Assembly: GCA_019635415.1 (NCBI GenBank)
Contig: JAHBZN010000001.1
Coordinates: 682,001-746,000 of the forward strand
Origin: Ramlibacter sp.
GTDB lineage: Bacteria > Pseudomonadota > Gammaproteobacteria > Burkholderiales > Burkholderiaceae_C
Reading direction: 5' to 3'
DNA: 64,000 nt
A model generated the notes under the pieces. That model worked only from the letters and a program-made list of their open reading frames with translations, was not told where the DNA came from and made no database searches. Position 1 is the first letter of the stretch; every line of letters begins with the position of its first letter. This document shows, one piece after another, positions 54,850 to 63,383 of this stretch. The position numbers and the translations under genes are program-made.

Positions 54850-55487
54850 CGCATCTTCCTCTCGAGGGTTTTGGCATACAGGCTGATCGGGAAGCACAGC
54901 GCAAAGTAGAGCAGGGCCACGCAGCTGTAGACCAGGAAGGGCTTGAAGGTGGCGTTGGTGATCATGGTGCCGGCCTTCGTGAGTTCGATGAAGCCGATCA
55001 CCGAGGCCAGGGCCGTGCCCTTGATGACCTGCACCAGGAAGCCCACGGTGGGCGCGATGGCGATGCGCACCGCCTGGGGCAGCACCACGTAGCGCAGCTG
55101 CTCGCTGAAACTCAGGGCCAGGCTCTGGGCGGCTTCCCACTGGCCTTTGGGAATGGCCGCCACGCAGCCGCGCCAGATCTCGGTCAGGAAGGCGCTGGTG
55201 TACAGCGTGAGCGCGAAGGCCGCGGCCACCCAGGCCGAGGTCTTGATGCCGAACAGCGCGATGCCAAAGTAGGCCAGGAACAGCTGCATCAGCAGTGGGG
55301 TTCCCTGGAACAGCTGGATGTAGCCGCCCACCAGCCGGTGCGCCCAGCGCGAGGGTGTGAGGCGCGCGACCAGCAAAGCCAGCCCGACCACGCCACCCCC
55401 GACGAAAGCAATGAGCGAGAGCACCACCGTCCAGCGCGTGGCCAGCAGCAGGTTGCGGAAGATGTCCCAGACCGAAAAGTCAACCAT
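54846..55487 (-). CDS. Polar amino-acid ABC transporter permease 2
   Basis: 213 residues, five to six transmembrane segments. HisM/GlnP-type signature with FQGTPLLMQLFLAYFG near the middle and the EAA loop GQWEAAQSLALSFSEQLRYVVLPQA, quoted in part as EAAQSLALSFSEQLRYV. Forms a heterodimer with the permease encoded just upstream. 12 bp intergenic to that gene. Confidence 0.92.
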   Translation of the reverse strand: MVDFSVWDIFRNLLLATRWTVVLSLIAFVGGGVVGLALLVARLTPSRWAHRLVGGYIQLFQGTPLLMQLFLAYFGIALFGIKTSAWVAAAFALTLYTSAFLTEIWRGCVAAIPKGQWEAAQSLALSFSEQLRYVVLPQAVRIAIAPTVGFLVQVIKGTALASVIGFIELTKAGTMITNATFKPFLVYSCVALLYFALCFPISLYAKTLERKMR

Positions 55488-55499
55488 GGTGGGGGTCCC

Positions 55500-56159
55500 T
55501 CATTTCCCGAACAGGAACCGCGGCCCCAGCCAGTTGAGCAGCCGGCGCACGCCCACAGCCAGCAGCAGGTAAAGGGCTGTGGCGATGATGAAGGCCTCGA
55601 AGGCGCGGAAATTGCGGCTCTGGATCAGGTTGGCGGCAAAGCTCAGCTCCTGGGTGGAGATCTGGCCACACACGGCCGAGCCCAGCATCACGATGATGAT
55701 CTGGCTGACCAGGGCCGGCCAGACCTTCTTGAGCGCAGGTGGCAGCACCACGCGCAGGAAGGTCTGCATCTGGGTGAGCGCCAGGCTCAGCGCCGCCTCG
55801 ATCTGGCCGCGGGGCGTGGCCTCGATGCCGGCGCGGATGATCTCGGCCGCATAGGCCCCCAGGTTGATGACCATCGCGATGATCGACGCGGCTTCAGGCG
55901 ACAGCTTCACGCCTGCGGCCGGCAGGCCAAAAAACACGAAGAACAGCTGAACGATGAAGGGCGTGTTGCGCACTAGCTCGACATAGGCGCCGACCGCCCA
56001 CCGCAGCCAACCCGCGCCGTGCACGCGGGCCCATGCGCAGGCGATGCCCGTGGCCACACCGAGCACGGCCGAGATGGCCGTCAGGCCCAGCGTCCAGGCC
56101 ACGCCCCTGGCGAGCAGGGGCCATTGGCTCAGGACAGCGCCGAAGTCGAGCTGGACCAT
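55500..56159 (-). CDS. Polar amino-acid ABC transporter permease 1
   Basis: 219 residues from ATG 56159. Same family as the next permease; RNTPFIVQLFFVFFGLP and the EAA loop GQIEAALSLALTQMQTFLRV mark it. The hydrophobic pattern gives five transmembrane helices. 2 bp after the binding-protein stop. Confidence 0.92.
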   Translation of the reverse strand: MVQLDFGAVLSQWPLLARGVAWTLGLTAISAVLGVATGIACAWARVHGAGWLRWAVGAYVELVRNTPFIVQLFFVFFGLPAAGVKLSPEAASIIAMVINLGAYAAEIIRAGIEATPRGQIEAALSLALTQMQTFLRVVLPPALKKVWPALVSQIIIVMLGSAVCGQISTQELSFAANLIQSRNFRAFEAFIIATALYLLLAVGVRRLLNWLGPRFLFGK

Positions 56160-56161
56160 GC

Positions 56162-56953
56162 TTACTGGGGCAGGTTGCCGGCCGGCCGGCCCAGCCACTT
56201 GATGGCCATCTTGTCGAGATCGCCGTTGGCCTTGGCCGCGGCAATGATCTCATTGACCTTCAGGCGCAGCTTGTCTTCGCCCTTGGCGACGCCGATGTAG
56301 TTGGGGCTGTCCTTGAGCAGCAACTTGAACTCGGTGCCCAGCTGCGGGTTCTTGCCCATGAAGGCGCCGGCCACCGAGGCACCGGTGGCGATGGTCTGGA
56401 CCTGGCCTGAAATGAAGGCCGACACGGTGGCGTTGTTGTCTTCGAAACGCTTGATGTCGGCGCTCGCCGGTGCGACCTTGCTCAGCTCCTGGTCCTCGAT
56501 GGCGCCGCGGGTAACGGCCACGGACTTGCCCGCCAGATCGGCAAAGCTCTTGACGCTCAGGGTCTTGGCAGCGAACACGGCCTGGAAGAACGGCGAGTAG
56601 GCGGCGGTGAAGTCAATGACCTTTTCCCGATCGGGGTTTTTGCCCAAGGTGGAGATCACCAGGTCGGCTTTCTTGGTCTGAAGGTAGGGAATGCGGTTGG
56701 CGCTGGTGACGGGCGCGAGCTCGATCGCCACGCCGAGCTTGCCGGCGATGTAGTTGGCCATGTCGATGTCCAGGCCCTGGGGCTTGAGATCGGTGCCGAC
56801 CATGCCGTAGGGCGGGAAGTCGGTAGGGATGGCGATGGTGATCTTCTTCGCCTTCATGATGTCGTCCAGCGCCGATTGCGCTTGCGCGCCCGCGCTGGCC
56901 AGCAGGGCGGCAGCGGCCAGGCTCAGGGTGATTTGACGTTTGCTGAATTTCAT
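56162..56953 (-). CDS. Polar amino-acid ABC transporter substrate-binding protein
   Basis: 263 residues. Signal peptide ends at SAGAQAQ (about residue 25). Family 3 binding protein: ITIAIPTDFPPYGMVG, GLDIDMANYIAGKLGV with the ligand-contacting Asp, and DLVISTLGKNPDREKVIDFTAAYSPF in which Arg and Asp normally clamp the amino-acid backbone. AGKSVAVTRGAIEDQEL follows. Ligand probably a polar amino acid or related compound. The start overlaps the GntR stop (ATGA) with AGGAG inside the GntR codons. Confidence 0.92.
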   Translation of the reverse strand: MKFSKRQITLSLAAAALLASAGAQAQSALDDIMKAKKITIAIPTDFPPYGMVGTDLKPQGLDIDMANYIAGKLGVAIELAPVTSANRIPYLQTKKADLVISTLGKNPDREKVIDFTAAYSPFFQAVFAAKTLSVKSFADLAGKSVAVTRGAIEDQELSKVAPASADIKRFEDNNATVSAFISGQVQTIATGASVAGAFMGKNPQLGTEFKLLLKDSPNYIGVAKGEDKLRLKVNEIIAAAKANGDLDKMAIKWLGRPAGNLPQ

Positions 56954-57747
56954 AACAGGGCTCCTAGGTAGGTGGAAGGTTCGTCAGGCGGTGCCGCCTT
57001 TTTCCGGCGGCCTGGGCTTGAGGGCTTGTGAGAGCTTGTATGCAAGTCTTGTGCCGCACCCGTTGACGCCTTGCCCGGCCGCGTCACGGGGGCCAGGGCC
57101 TCACGCAGATGGGCCAGGGGGTCGGCCGTGGATTGAAGGCGCAGAGCCGCCTGCACCGTGCCGATGTGGCGCGACATGAGTTTTTCAGCCAGGGCGAGGT
57201 CGTTCTTCTCCAGCGCCGCGACGATCTGCACATGCTCCTCGCAGGACTGCGCGGCATCGTGCGACGACTGGTACAGCATCGCAATCAGTGTGGTGCGGGC
57301 GGTGAAGTCGCGCAGGGTGTCGGCCAGCAGGCTGTTGCCCAGGCATTCCGCGAGGCAGACGTGGAAGTCGCCCAGCAGGTAGCTGCGCGCACCCACGTCG
57401 CTGCCCTTGACGGCGGCCTTCTCCCGGGCCAGGTGGGCCTTGAGCTGCCGGATGGCGGTCTTGTCGACGCGCTTCATGCTGCGGATCAGTCCCAGCTCAA
57501 TCACGCGGCGGGCCTCGAAGGCCTCGCGGGCTTCATCCTGCGAGGGTTCGATCACGTACCAGCCGCGGCGCGCGCTCACGGTGACGATGCCTCGCACGGC
57601 CAGGCGGGTGAGGGCCTCGCGCACGATGGTGCGGCTGCAATCGAACAGCATGGCGAGCTGCTGCTCGCCCAGGCGGGAGCCGGGAGGGAGCTTCTGCGCC
57701 ATCACGGCTTCGATGATGCGGTCGCTGATGTCGGAGGAGGTGGCCAT
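56950..57747 (-). CDS. GntR-family (FCD) regulator leading the ABC operon
   Basis: 265 residues from ATG 57747. N-terminal winged helix: LPPGSRLGEQQLAMLFDCSRTIVREAL (here LGEQQLAMLFDCSRTIVREA). FCD ligand domain from residue 80, with FEARRVIELGLIRSM, LLGDFHVCLAECLGN, and CEEHVQIVAALEKNDLALAEK where Asp and His can hold a metal. The tail after residue 225 is basic and unusual (SSPGRRKKAAPP). It is the first gene of a five-gene operon with overlapping stops and starts, so it is probably autoregulated with its transporter. Confidence 0.9.
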   Translation of the reverse strand: MATSSDISDRIIEAVMAQKLPPGSRLGEQQLAMLFDCSRTIVREALTRLAVRGIVTVSARRGWYVIEPSQDEAREAFEARRVIELGLIRSMKRVDKTAIRQLKAHLAREKAAVKGSDVGARSYLLGDFHVCLAECLGNSLLADTLRDFTARTTLIAMLYQSSHDAAQSCEEHVQIVAALEKNDLALAEKLMSRHIGTVQAALRLQSTADPLAHLREALAPVTRPGKASTGAAQDLHTSSHKPSSPGRRKKAAPPDEPSTYLGALL

Positions 57748-57767
57748 GGGACCCAATGTATAGCAGT

Positions 57768-57788
57768 TACCATGCCATTGGTATACAA
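57768..57788. promoter_or_regulatory. GntR operator candidate in the ABC operon promoter
   Basis: TACCA-TGCCAT-TGGTA (57768-57783) and the overlapping TTGGTATACAA (57778-57788) are dyads of FCD-GntR type, 21-41 bp upstream of the GntR start. A TGCTATACA extended -10 lies next to them on the minus strand (57756-57764). The remaining part of the gap (to 57960) shows no clear ORF or promoter. Confidence 0.5.
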
Positions 57789-57960
57789 GATTTGCGCACC
57801 ATGATGGGTGATTTCCCGTAGCGTGATGCGCCCCCTGCACCACAACGGAGGCCCGGGATGGTGCGTTGACGGACGGGTCGCCAAGGTGACGCGCTTCGGG
57901 GCTTCCCTGATGCGGTGCAGCAATGGGGCGCGTTAGTCTGGCGCCCACGCAGGAGACCCC

Positions 57961-59646
57961 ATGTCGCGCCCCCATCACAAGTTCTGGCCCAAGCGCCTTC
58001 CCCACAGCATTTCCCCGCCCCGCACGCCGTTGTGGGACAACATGGCCATCAGCGCCCGCCGCTACCCGGACAAGCCGGCGATCGTGTTTTTCGGACGCGA
58101 GTTCCACTATGCGGAAGTGGCCCGGCAGGCGGAGCGCCTGGCGGCGCACCTGCAGACCCTGGGCGTGCGTAAGGGAGACCGGGTGATCCTCAACATGCAG
58201 AACTGCCCGCAGCTGGTGATTGCGCACTTCGCGATCCTGCGGGCCAACGCCGTGGTGGTGCCGGTCAACCCGATGAACCGGGCCGAGGAGCTCAAGCACT
58301 ACATCACCGATCCGGATGCCCGCGTGGCCATCACCACGGGCGACCTCGCAGCCGAACTGGTCAAGGCCAGTGACGCACTCGCGCCCGAACAGCGTCTGGC
58401 GCACCTCGTCGTTACCCAGTTCACCGACGCCATGCCCGAAGGGGACGCGCCGGCCGACATGCCGCCGGCCTGGAGCGAGTGGCTGCTGACGCGCCATGCG
58501 CTGCCGTCACTGGCCGGTGGCGAGGTCCACGCGTGGGCCGATGCGCTGGCCAGCTCGGCCCCCGCGCCCGAGCCTACTGTCGGTCCCGGGGACCTGGCCC
58601 TGCTGCCCTACACCAGTGGAACCACGGGACTGCCCAAAGGCTGCATGCACACGCACGCGAGCATCATGCACAACGCCATGGCCAGCAGCCTCTGGGGCAA
58701 CGCATCGCCCGAGAACATCACGCTCATGGTGGTGCCGATGTTCCACATCACGGGCATGGTGAGCCTGATGCACGCCAACATCTACACCGGCAGCACGCTG
58801 GTGATGATGCCGCGCTGGGATCGTGACCTGGCCGGCAAGCTGATCTCGCGTTACCGCGTGACCACCTGGACCAATATCCCCACCATGGTGATCGACCTGC
58901 TGGGCAGCCCCAATTTCGACCAGTACGACCTGACCAGCCTGGTCCACATCGGCGGTGGAGGCGCCGCCATGCCGCAGGCCGTGGCGCAGCGGCTGTTCGA
59001 CAGCTACGGGTTGCGCTATGTGGAGGGCTACGGCCTGACCGAAACGGCCGCGCCCAGCCACAGCAACCCGCCCGACCATCCCAAGCAGCAATGTCTGGGC
59101 ATTCCCTTCATGAGCACCGATGCCCGGGTGGTCGACCCGGAGACCCTGCAGGAAATGCCGCCCGGCGAGCAGGGCGAAATCATCATGCACGGCCCGGAGA
59201 TCTTCCAGGGCTACTGGAAGCGGCCTGACGCCACGGCGGCCGCCTTCATCGAGCTGGAGGGCAAGCGCTTCTTCCGTTCGGGGGATCTGGGCCGCGTGGA
59301 CGAGGAGGGCTACTTCTTCATCACCGACCGGCTCAAGCGCATGATCAACGCCAGCGGGTTCAAGGTCTGGCCGGCGGAGGTCGAGGCACTGATGTTCCGC
59401 CACCCGGCGATCCAGGAGGCCTGCATCATCTCCACGCGCGACAGTTACCGCGGCGAGAGCGTCAAGGCTGTGGTGGTGCTGAGACAGACCCACAAGGGAC
59501 AGGTCAGCGAGGAAGACATCGTCGCCTGGTGCCGTGAGAATATGGCGGTCTACAAGGTGCCCCGGGTGGTGCAGTTTGTGGATGCCCTGCCCAAGAGCGG
59601 CAGTGGCAAGGTCATGTGGCGCACGCTCCAGGAAGCCGAGAAATGA
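57961..59646 (+). CDS. Fatty-acid/aryl-CoA ligase (AMP-forming)
   Basis: 561 residues, ATG with AGGAG. ANL superfamily: adenylation motifs YTSGTTGLPKGCMHTH, GYGLTETAAPSHS, FRSGDLGRVDEEGYFF, hinge Lys in DRLKRMINASGFKVWP and C-terminal catalytic Lys in SGSGKVMWR. It activates a carboxylic acid to the acyl-adenylate then acyl-CoA. The group is the long-chain fatty-acid ligase type used also for medium-chain and aryl acids. Coupled (ATGA) to a catalase-fold gene downstream, an unusual partner. Confidence 0.9.
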   Translation: MSRPHHKFWPKRLPHSISPPRTPLWDNMAISARRYPDKPAIVFFGREFHYAEVARQAERLAAHLQTLGVRKGDRVILNMQNCPQLVIAHFAILRANAVVVPVNPMNRAEELKHYITDPDARVAITTGDLAAELVKASDALAPEQRLAHLVVTQFTDAMPEGDAPADMPPAWSEWLLTRHALPSLAGGEVHAWADALASSAPAPEPTVGPGDLALLPYTSGTTGLPKGCMHTHASIMHNAMASSLWGNASPENITLMVVPMFHITGMVSLMHANIYTGSTLVMMPRWDRDLAGKLISRYRVTTWTNIPTMVIDLLGSPNFDQYDLTSLVHIGGGGAAMPQAVAQRLFDSYGLRYVEGYGLTETAAPSHSNPPDHPKQQCLGIPFMSTDARVVDPETLQEMPPGEQGEIIMHGPEIFQGYWKRPDATAAAFIELEGKRFFRSGDLGRVDEEGYFFITDRLKRMINASGFKVWPAEVEALMFRHPAIQEACIISTRDSYRGESVKAVVVLRQTHKGQVSEEDIVAWCRENMAVYKVPRVVQFVDALPKSGSGKVMWRTLQEAEK

Positions 59647-60632
59647 ACGTACAGGCAAGCACGGATTGGCACGAAAACATTGCCCCCGACGAGGCACAGC
59701 GCTATGCGCAGGCCGCCCAACTGTTTGCCGAAATCCAGCAACGCAAGTCGCGCAAGTATGGCGCTGGGAGAGCCCTGCACCGCAAGCAGCTCACGGTGGC
59801 CACGGGCACCCTGGAGGTGCTGGACGGCCTGCCTGAATTTGCCGCGCAAGGCCTGTTTGCCAAGCCGCAGGACTACGAGGTGCAGGTGCGCCTGTCCAAT
59901 GGTGGCATGGACAAGGCGCGGGACAGCATGCCCGATATCCGGGGCTTCGCCTTTCGCGTCCTGGGGGTTTCCGGCGAGTCTGCGCTGGGGAACGGGCCGG
60001 CCACGAGTCAGGACTTCACGCTGATCAACCACGAGGCCTTTGTCTTCAAGGGCAGCGCTGAATTTGTCGATTTCGCCGTGGCGGCCTCGTATGGCAATGG
60101 CAGCCTGTTGCGGCACCTGTTTCGCCGGCACGGCGTGTTCGGAGCCCCGGCTCAACTCGCGCGCCTGCTCAAGACCATGAGCAAGCCGTTCACCGGCTTC
60201 GCCACCGAGATGTTGTACAGCGGGGTTCCCATGGCGAACGGGCCCTATGCCGTGCGCGTGCGGCTGGTGCCCTCGGGCGCACCACGCCAGCCCGCGGCCG
60301 GGGCCAGCAAGGATTGGGGCGCGGATTTCAGCGCGCGGCTGACGCAGGGCGAACTGCACTGGGACCTCCAGTTGCAACCCTATGTGAACGAGGCTGCCAC
60401 CCCCATCGAAGACGCATCGGTCAACTGGACCACTCCCTATGTGACGGTGGCCCGGCTCATGCTCCCCCGGCAGGACACGCGCAGCGAGGCCGGCCAGGCG
60501 CTGGCGCGGCAGGCCGAGGCGGGGGTCTTCGACCCCTGGCAGGCGTTGGCGACGCACCGGCCGCTGGGCGATGTGCAGCGAGCCCGCAAGGTGGTGTATT
60601 TCGAGAGCCAGAAGGGCCGGGGCGCGGCCTGA
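59643..60632 (+). CDS. Catalase-fold haem protein (SrpA-like)
   Basis: 329 residues, start overlapping the ligase stop by 4 bp. Small catalase-related protein: His46 in RALHRKQL corresponds to the distal His, RLSNGG to the conserved R-x-S-N, GFAFRVLGV to the barrel strand; the distal Asn site reads TSQDFTLINH. Roughly half of catalase length and without the flavodoxin-like C-terminus. Relatives include peroxygenases and allene-oxide-type enzymes acting on fatty-acid hydroperoxides, which would fit the partner acyl-CoA ligase. True catalase activity is uncertain. Confidence 0.82.
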   Translation: MNVQASTDWHENIAPDEAQRYAQAAQLFAEIQQRKSRKYGAGRALHRKQLTVATGTLEVLDGLPEFAAQGLFAKPQDYEVQVRLSNGGMDKARDSMPDIRGFAFRVLGVSGESALGNGPATSQDFTLINHEAFVFKGSAEFVDFAVAASYGNGSLLRHLFRRHGVFGAPAQLARLLKTMSKPFTGFATEMLYSGVPMANGPYAVRVRLVPSGAPRQPAAGASKDWGADFSARLTQGELHWDLQLQPYVNEAATPIEDASVNWTTPYVTVARLMLPRQDTRSEAGQALARQAEAGVFDPWQALATHRPLGDVQRARKVVYFESQKGRGAA

Positions 60633-60647
60633 GCCGCGCCGCCGGGC

Positions 60648-61316
60648 TCAGACGGGCCCCGGGCCGGGCTTGTCCAGGTACTGCGCCGAAGTCACCCCCA
60701 TGGACACGTAGATGCTGGTCAGCCCTTCCATGCCCACTTGCGCAGGTTCCACCCATTCCGGCGGTACGTAGAGCAAACCACCACCCACGGGTACCGGAGC
60801 CGTGGGCACCAGCACGCCCACGTAGGGCTTGCCCCCCAGCATCACGGGCTGCGGCGTGGACAGCAGGCCGAGCACGGCCGTCGACGACCCCTCGGCCTTG
60901 CCGCCGAAATGCAGCCACACCGGGCTCATGGAGCGCATGGCGCCCTCTTCCTTGTGCGCCAGCAACGCCACCAGTTTCTGGATCACATCGTAGATGGTCC
61001 GCACCACAGGAATCCGCATCACCAGCGCGTTGACCAGCCGCGCCGCGCCGCGCTGGAGTCCCGCCTCCACCAGCAGGCCGAAGACGTAGACGCATGCCAC
61101 CAGCAGGACCACCCCCAGCAGGTACCCCACCGCTTCGGACTGGGTCACGCCCAGTCCCACGAAAGTCAGCAACCGGCCGAACGCGCTTTCCGGCCCCAGC
61201 CAGGCGCTGAGGAACCGCAGGATCCAGGCCAGCACCAGCACGGTGGCGGCAAGGGGCAAAAGCGCAAGGGCGCCGGTCAGCAGGGTGCGCACGGGGTGTT
61301 GGATGGATGACTTCAT
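60648..61316 (-). CDS. DUF502 membrane protein
   Basis: 222 residues. Two transmembrane helices (about 10-34 and 61-85) followed by a cytoplasmic or periplasmic beta-rich domain with the family motif [16 protein letters not shown] and [20 protein letters not shown]. Function unknown. It lies between the catalase-fold gene (convergent) and the second dehydratase gene (divergent). Confidence 0.87.
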   Translation of the reverse strand: MKSSIQHPVRTLLTGALALLPLAATVLVLAWILRFLSAWLGPESAFGRLLTFVGLGVTQSEAVGYLLGVVLLVACVYVFGLLVEAGLQRGAARLVNALVMRIPVVRTIYDVIQKLVALLAHKEEGAMRSMSPVWLHFGGKAEGSSTAVLGLLSTPQPVMLGGKPYVGVLVPTAPVPVGGGLLYVPPEWVEPAQVGMEGLTSIYVSMGVTSAQYLDKPGPGPV

Positions 61317-61378
61317 GGCCGCAGCTTAGCGTGCCCGAGGCGTTCACGGCACAATCGTTTCTGCACCTGGAGACAAAC

Positions 61379-62491
61379 TTGAACATCACCTCGGTCGAAC
61401 CCTTCATCCTGCACGTGCCCGTGACCGGCAGCCAGATCGCCGACAGCACGCACACCATCAGTCACTGGGGGGTGGTGGGGGCGAAAGTCAACACCGACAA
61501 CGGCCTGAGCGGCTATGGCTTCACCGGCACGCATTCGCACCTGCCTAGTGACCAGCTCATCACACGCTGCATCGCGAGCTGCCATGCGCCACTGCTGGTG
61601 GGCGAGGACGCGCATGACGTCAACCGCCTGTGGCTCAAGCTGGCGCGCAACCCGGCCCTTCAATGGGTGGGCCGCGCCGGCATCACCACGCTGGCCCAGG
61701 CGGCCATCGACGTCGCCTTGTGGGACCTGAAGGCCAAGGCCGCCGGGATGCCGCTGTGGAAGCTGCTGGGCGGCCAGGTGCGTGACAGGGTCCGCGCCTA
61801 CAACACCGACATCGGCTGGCTCAGCATCGCGGACGAGCAACTCGTCGAAGGCGCGCTGCGCGCCGTGGCCGACGGCTTCACCGGCATCAAGATCAAGGTG
61901 GGCAGCACGGTGGAGCGGGACCTGCGGCGGCTGGAGGCCGTGCGTCGGGCCGTGGGCCCCGACGTCACGCTGGCGATCGACGGCAATGGCAAATGGGACC
62001 TGCCCACCTGCCTGCGCTTTTGCCGGGGGGCCGAGCCTTTTGACGTGTTCTGGTTCGAGGAACCTCTGTGGTACGACGACGTCAAGGGACACGCGGAACT
62101 GGCCCGGGCCACCCGCATCCCGGTGGCGCTGGGGGAGCAGCTGTACACGCAGGATGCCTTCGCCGAGTTCTTTCACCAGAACGCCATCCACTGGGTGCAG
62201 CCCGATGTCACCCGCATGGGGGGCCTGACCGAGGTGCTGCGCGTGTGCGAGACGGCGCACAGCTACAGGTTGCCCGTGGCACCGCACGCCGGCGACATGA
62301 GTCAGGTGCATGTGCATCTGGCCTATGCCCATCCGGCGGTGCAGGTGCTGGAGTACATCCCTTGGATCAAGGATTGCTTTACTGACCCGGCCGAGGTGGT
62401 GCAGGGGTACTTCAAGTTGCCGGCCGAGCCGGGGGCCGGGACGACGCCGACCGCGCAGGCCTGGCAGAAGTATCAGAAGCCCGCCTTGTGA
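61379..62491 (+). CDS. Enolase-superfamily sugar-acid dehydratase/racemase, second paralog
   Basis: 370 residues from a TTG start with GGAG 6 nt upstream. Mandelate racemase group with a KxK motif: Lys171 and Lys173 in GIKIKVG; metal ligands Asp201 (AIDGNGKW), Glu227 (FEEPLW), Glu253 (LGEQL); then Asp276 and His303 ([10 protein letters not shown]). The KxK plus His/Asp set is that of mandelate racemase, galactarate/talarate dehydratase and related enzymes. Differs from the paralog at 33.5 kb, which has Glu as all three metal ligands. Convergent overlap of 19 bp with an AraC gene. Confidence 0.85.
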   Translation: MNITSVEPFILHVPVTGSQIADSTHTISHWGVVGAKVNTDNGLSGYGFTGTHSHLPSDQLITRCIASCHAPLLVGEDAHDVNRLWLKLARNPALQWVGRAGITTLAQAAIDVALWDLKAKAAGMPLWKLLGGQVRDRVRAYNTDIGWLSIADEQLVEGALRAVADGFTGIKIKVGSTVERDLRRLEAVRRAVGPDVTLAIDGNGKWDLPTCLRFCRGAEPFDVFWFEEPLWYDDVKGHAELARATRIPVALGEQLYTQDAFAEFFHQNAIHWVQPDVTRMGGLTEVLRVCETAHSYRLPVAPHAGDMSQVHVHLAYAHPAVQVLEYIPWIKDCFTDPAEVVQGYFKLPAEPGAGTTPTAQAWQKYQKPAL

Positions 62492-63285
62492 GTCCCTCGC
62501 CGGGGCAGATCTTCCCCTGAGAAATAGCGGCTGGGTGCGTGTCCCAGTACCTGGCGGAACGCGGCCGTGAAGGCGCTGGCGCTGGAGTAACCGGCGTCCA
62601 GCGCAGCTTGCGTGACCTGGCTGCCGCTTGCGATTTGCCGCAGGGCGTGCAGGAAACGGGCTTGCTGGAGCCAGCGGCCAAAGCTCATACCGGTCTCTGA
62701 TCGGAAATGTCGGGTGAAGCTGCTCCGGCTCATGGCGAGCTGGGCCGCGAGCCGATCGATGGAGGCGTCCGGGCCAGGGGCCTGCAGAAGCGCAAGGCAG
62801 ATGCGCGCCAGCTCCGGATCCTTGGGCATCGGGGCGTTGAGTGGCTGGACTTCCATGACGTTGACCTCATCCAGCAGAAGCTGCATGACCCGTGAGGCGC
62901 GTCCCAGCGGGGCATAGTGCAGGGGCAGATCGATGGCGACCTCCAGCAGTGCCTGCAGCAAGGGGGAGGCCTCCACAACGCAGCAGGCTTGCGGCAAGCC
63001 CTTGGCTGATGCCGCCTGGGCCGTGATGTAGAGGCTGCGCATGCGGACCTTGCCGCTCATATGGACCGAATGTTCGGTGTCCGGTGGAACCCAGACCGCG
63101 CGTTCTGGCGGCACCACCCAGCTCCCGGAGGCGGTGTTGACCGTGATGACACCGCTGCTGGCGTACATCAGCTGTGCCCGCCGGTGCGAATGCACCGCAA
63201 AGACCACGTCCGGGCCGTACTCGTTGCCGATGGCCACGACCGGACGCGGTGTGCTCTCCAGGGAGCTCGCGCTTGCATTGCGCAT
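62473..63285 (-). CDS. AraC-family regulator
   Basis: 270 residues. N-terminal cupin ([33 protein letters not shown]) and C-terminal two helix-turn-helix segments ([19 protein letters not shown] and [20 protein letters not shown]). The RAVWVPP cupin form belongs to the YdeC/NimR-like group that senses small compounds. Divergent from a PPOX-family gene over about 100 bp, and convergent with the dehydratase gene. Confidence 0.88.
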   Translation of the reverse strand: MRNASASSLESTPRPVVAIGNEYGPDVVFAVHSHRRAQLMYASSGVITVNTASGSWVVPPERAVWVPPDTEHSVHMSGKVRMRSLYITAQAASAKGLPQACCVVEASPLLQALLEVAIDLPLHYAPLGRASRVMQLLLDEVNVMEVQPLNAPMPKDPELARICLALLQAPGPDASIDRLAAQLAMSRSSFTRHFRSETGMSFGRWLQQARFLHALRQIASGSQVTQAALDAGYSSASAFTAAFRQVLGHAPSRYFSGEDLPRRGTHKAGF

Positions 63286-63383
63286 GGGGAAATTTCCAGA
63301 TTGACCCGATCAAGACAAATTATGAACTGATTTCGATAGCGGGTCGATTCGCTCCTGTCTAGCATTTCCCTCTACTCCAGACG
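63286..63383. promoter_or_regulatory. Divergent promoter region, AraC gene / PPOX gene
   Basis: 98 bp, AT-rich for this window. GACCCG (about 63303) and CGGGTC (about 63341) are distant inverted arms that could mark an AraC-type binding region. Nothing else recognised. Confidence 0.3.
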
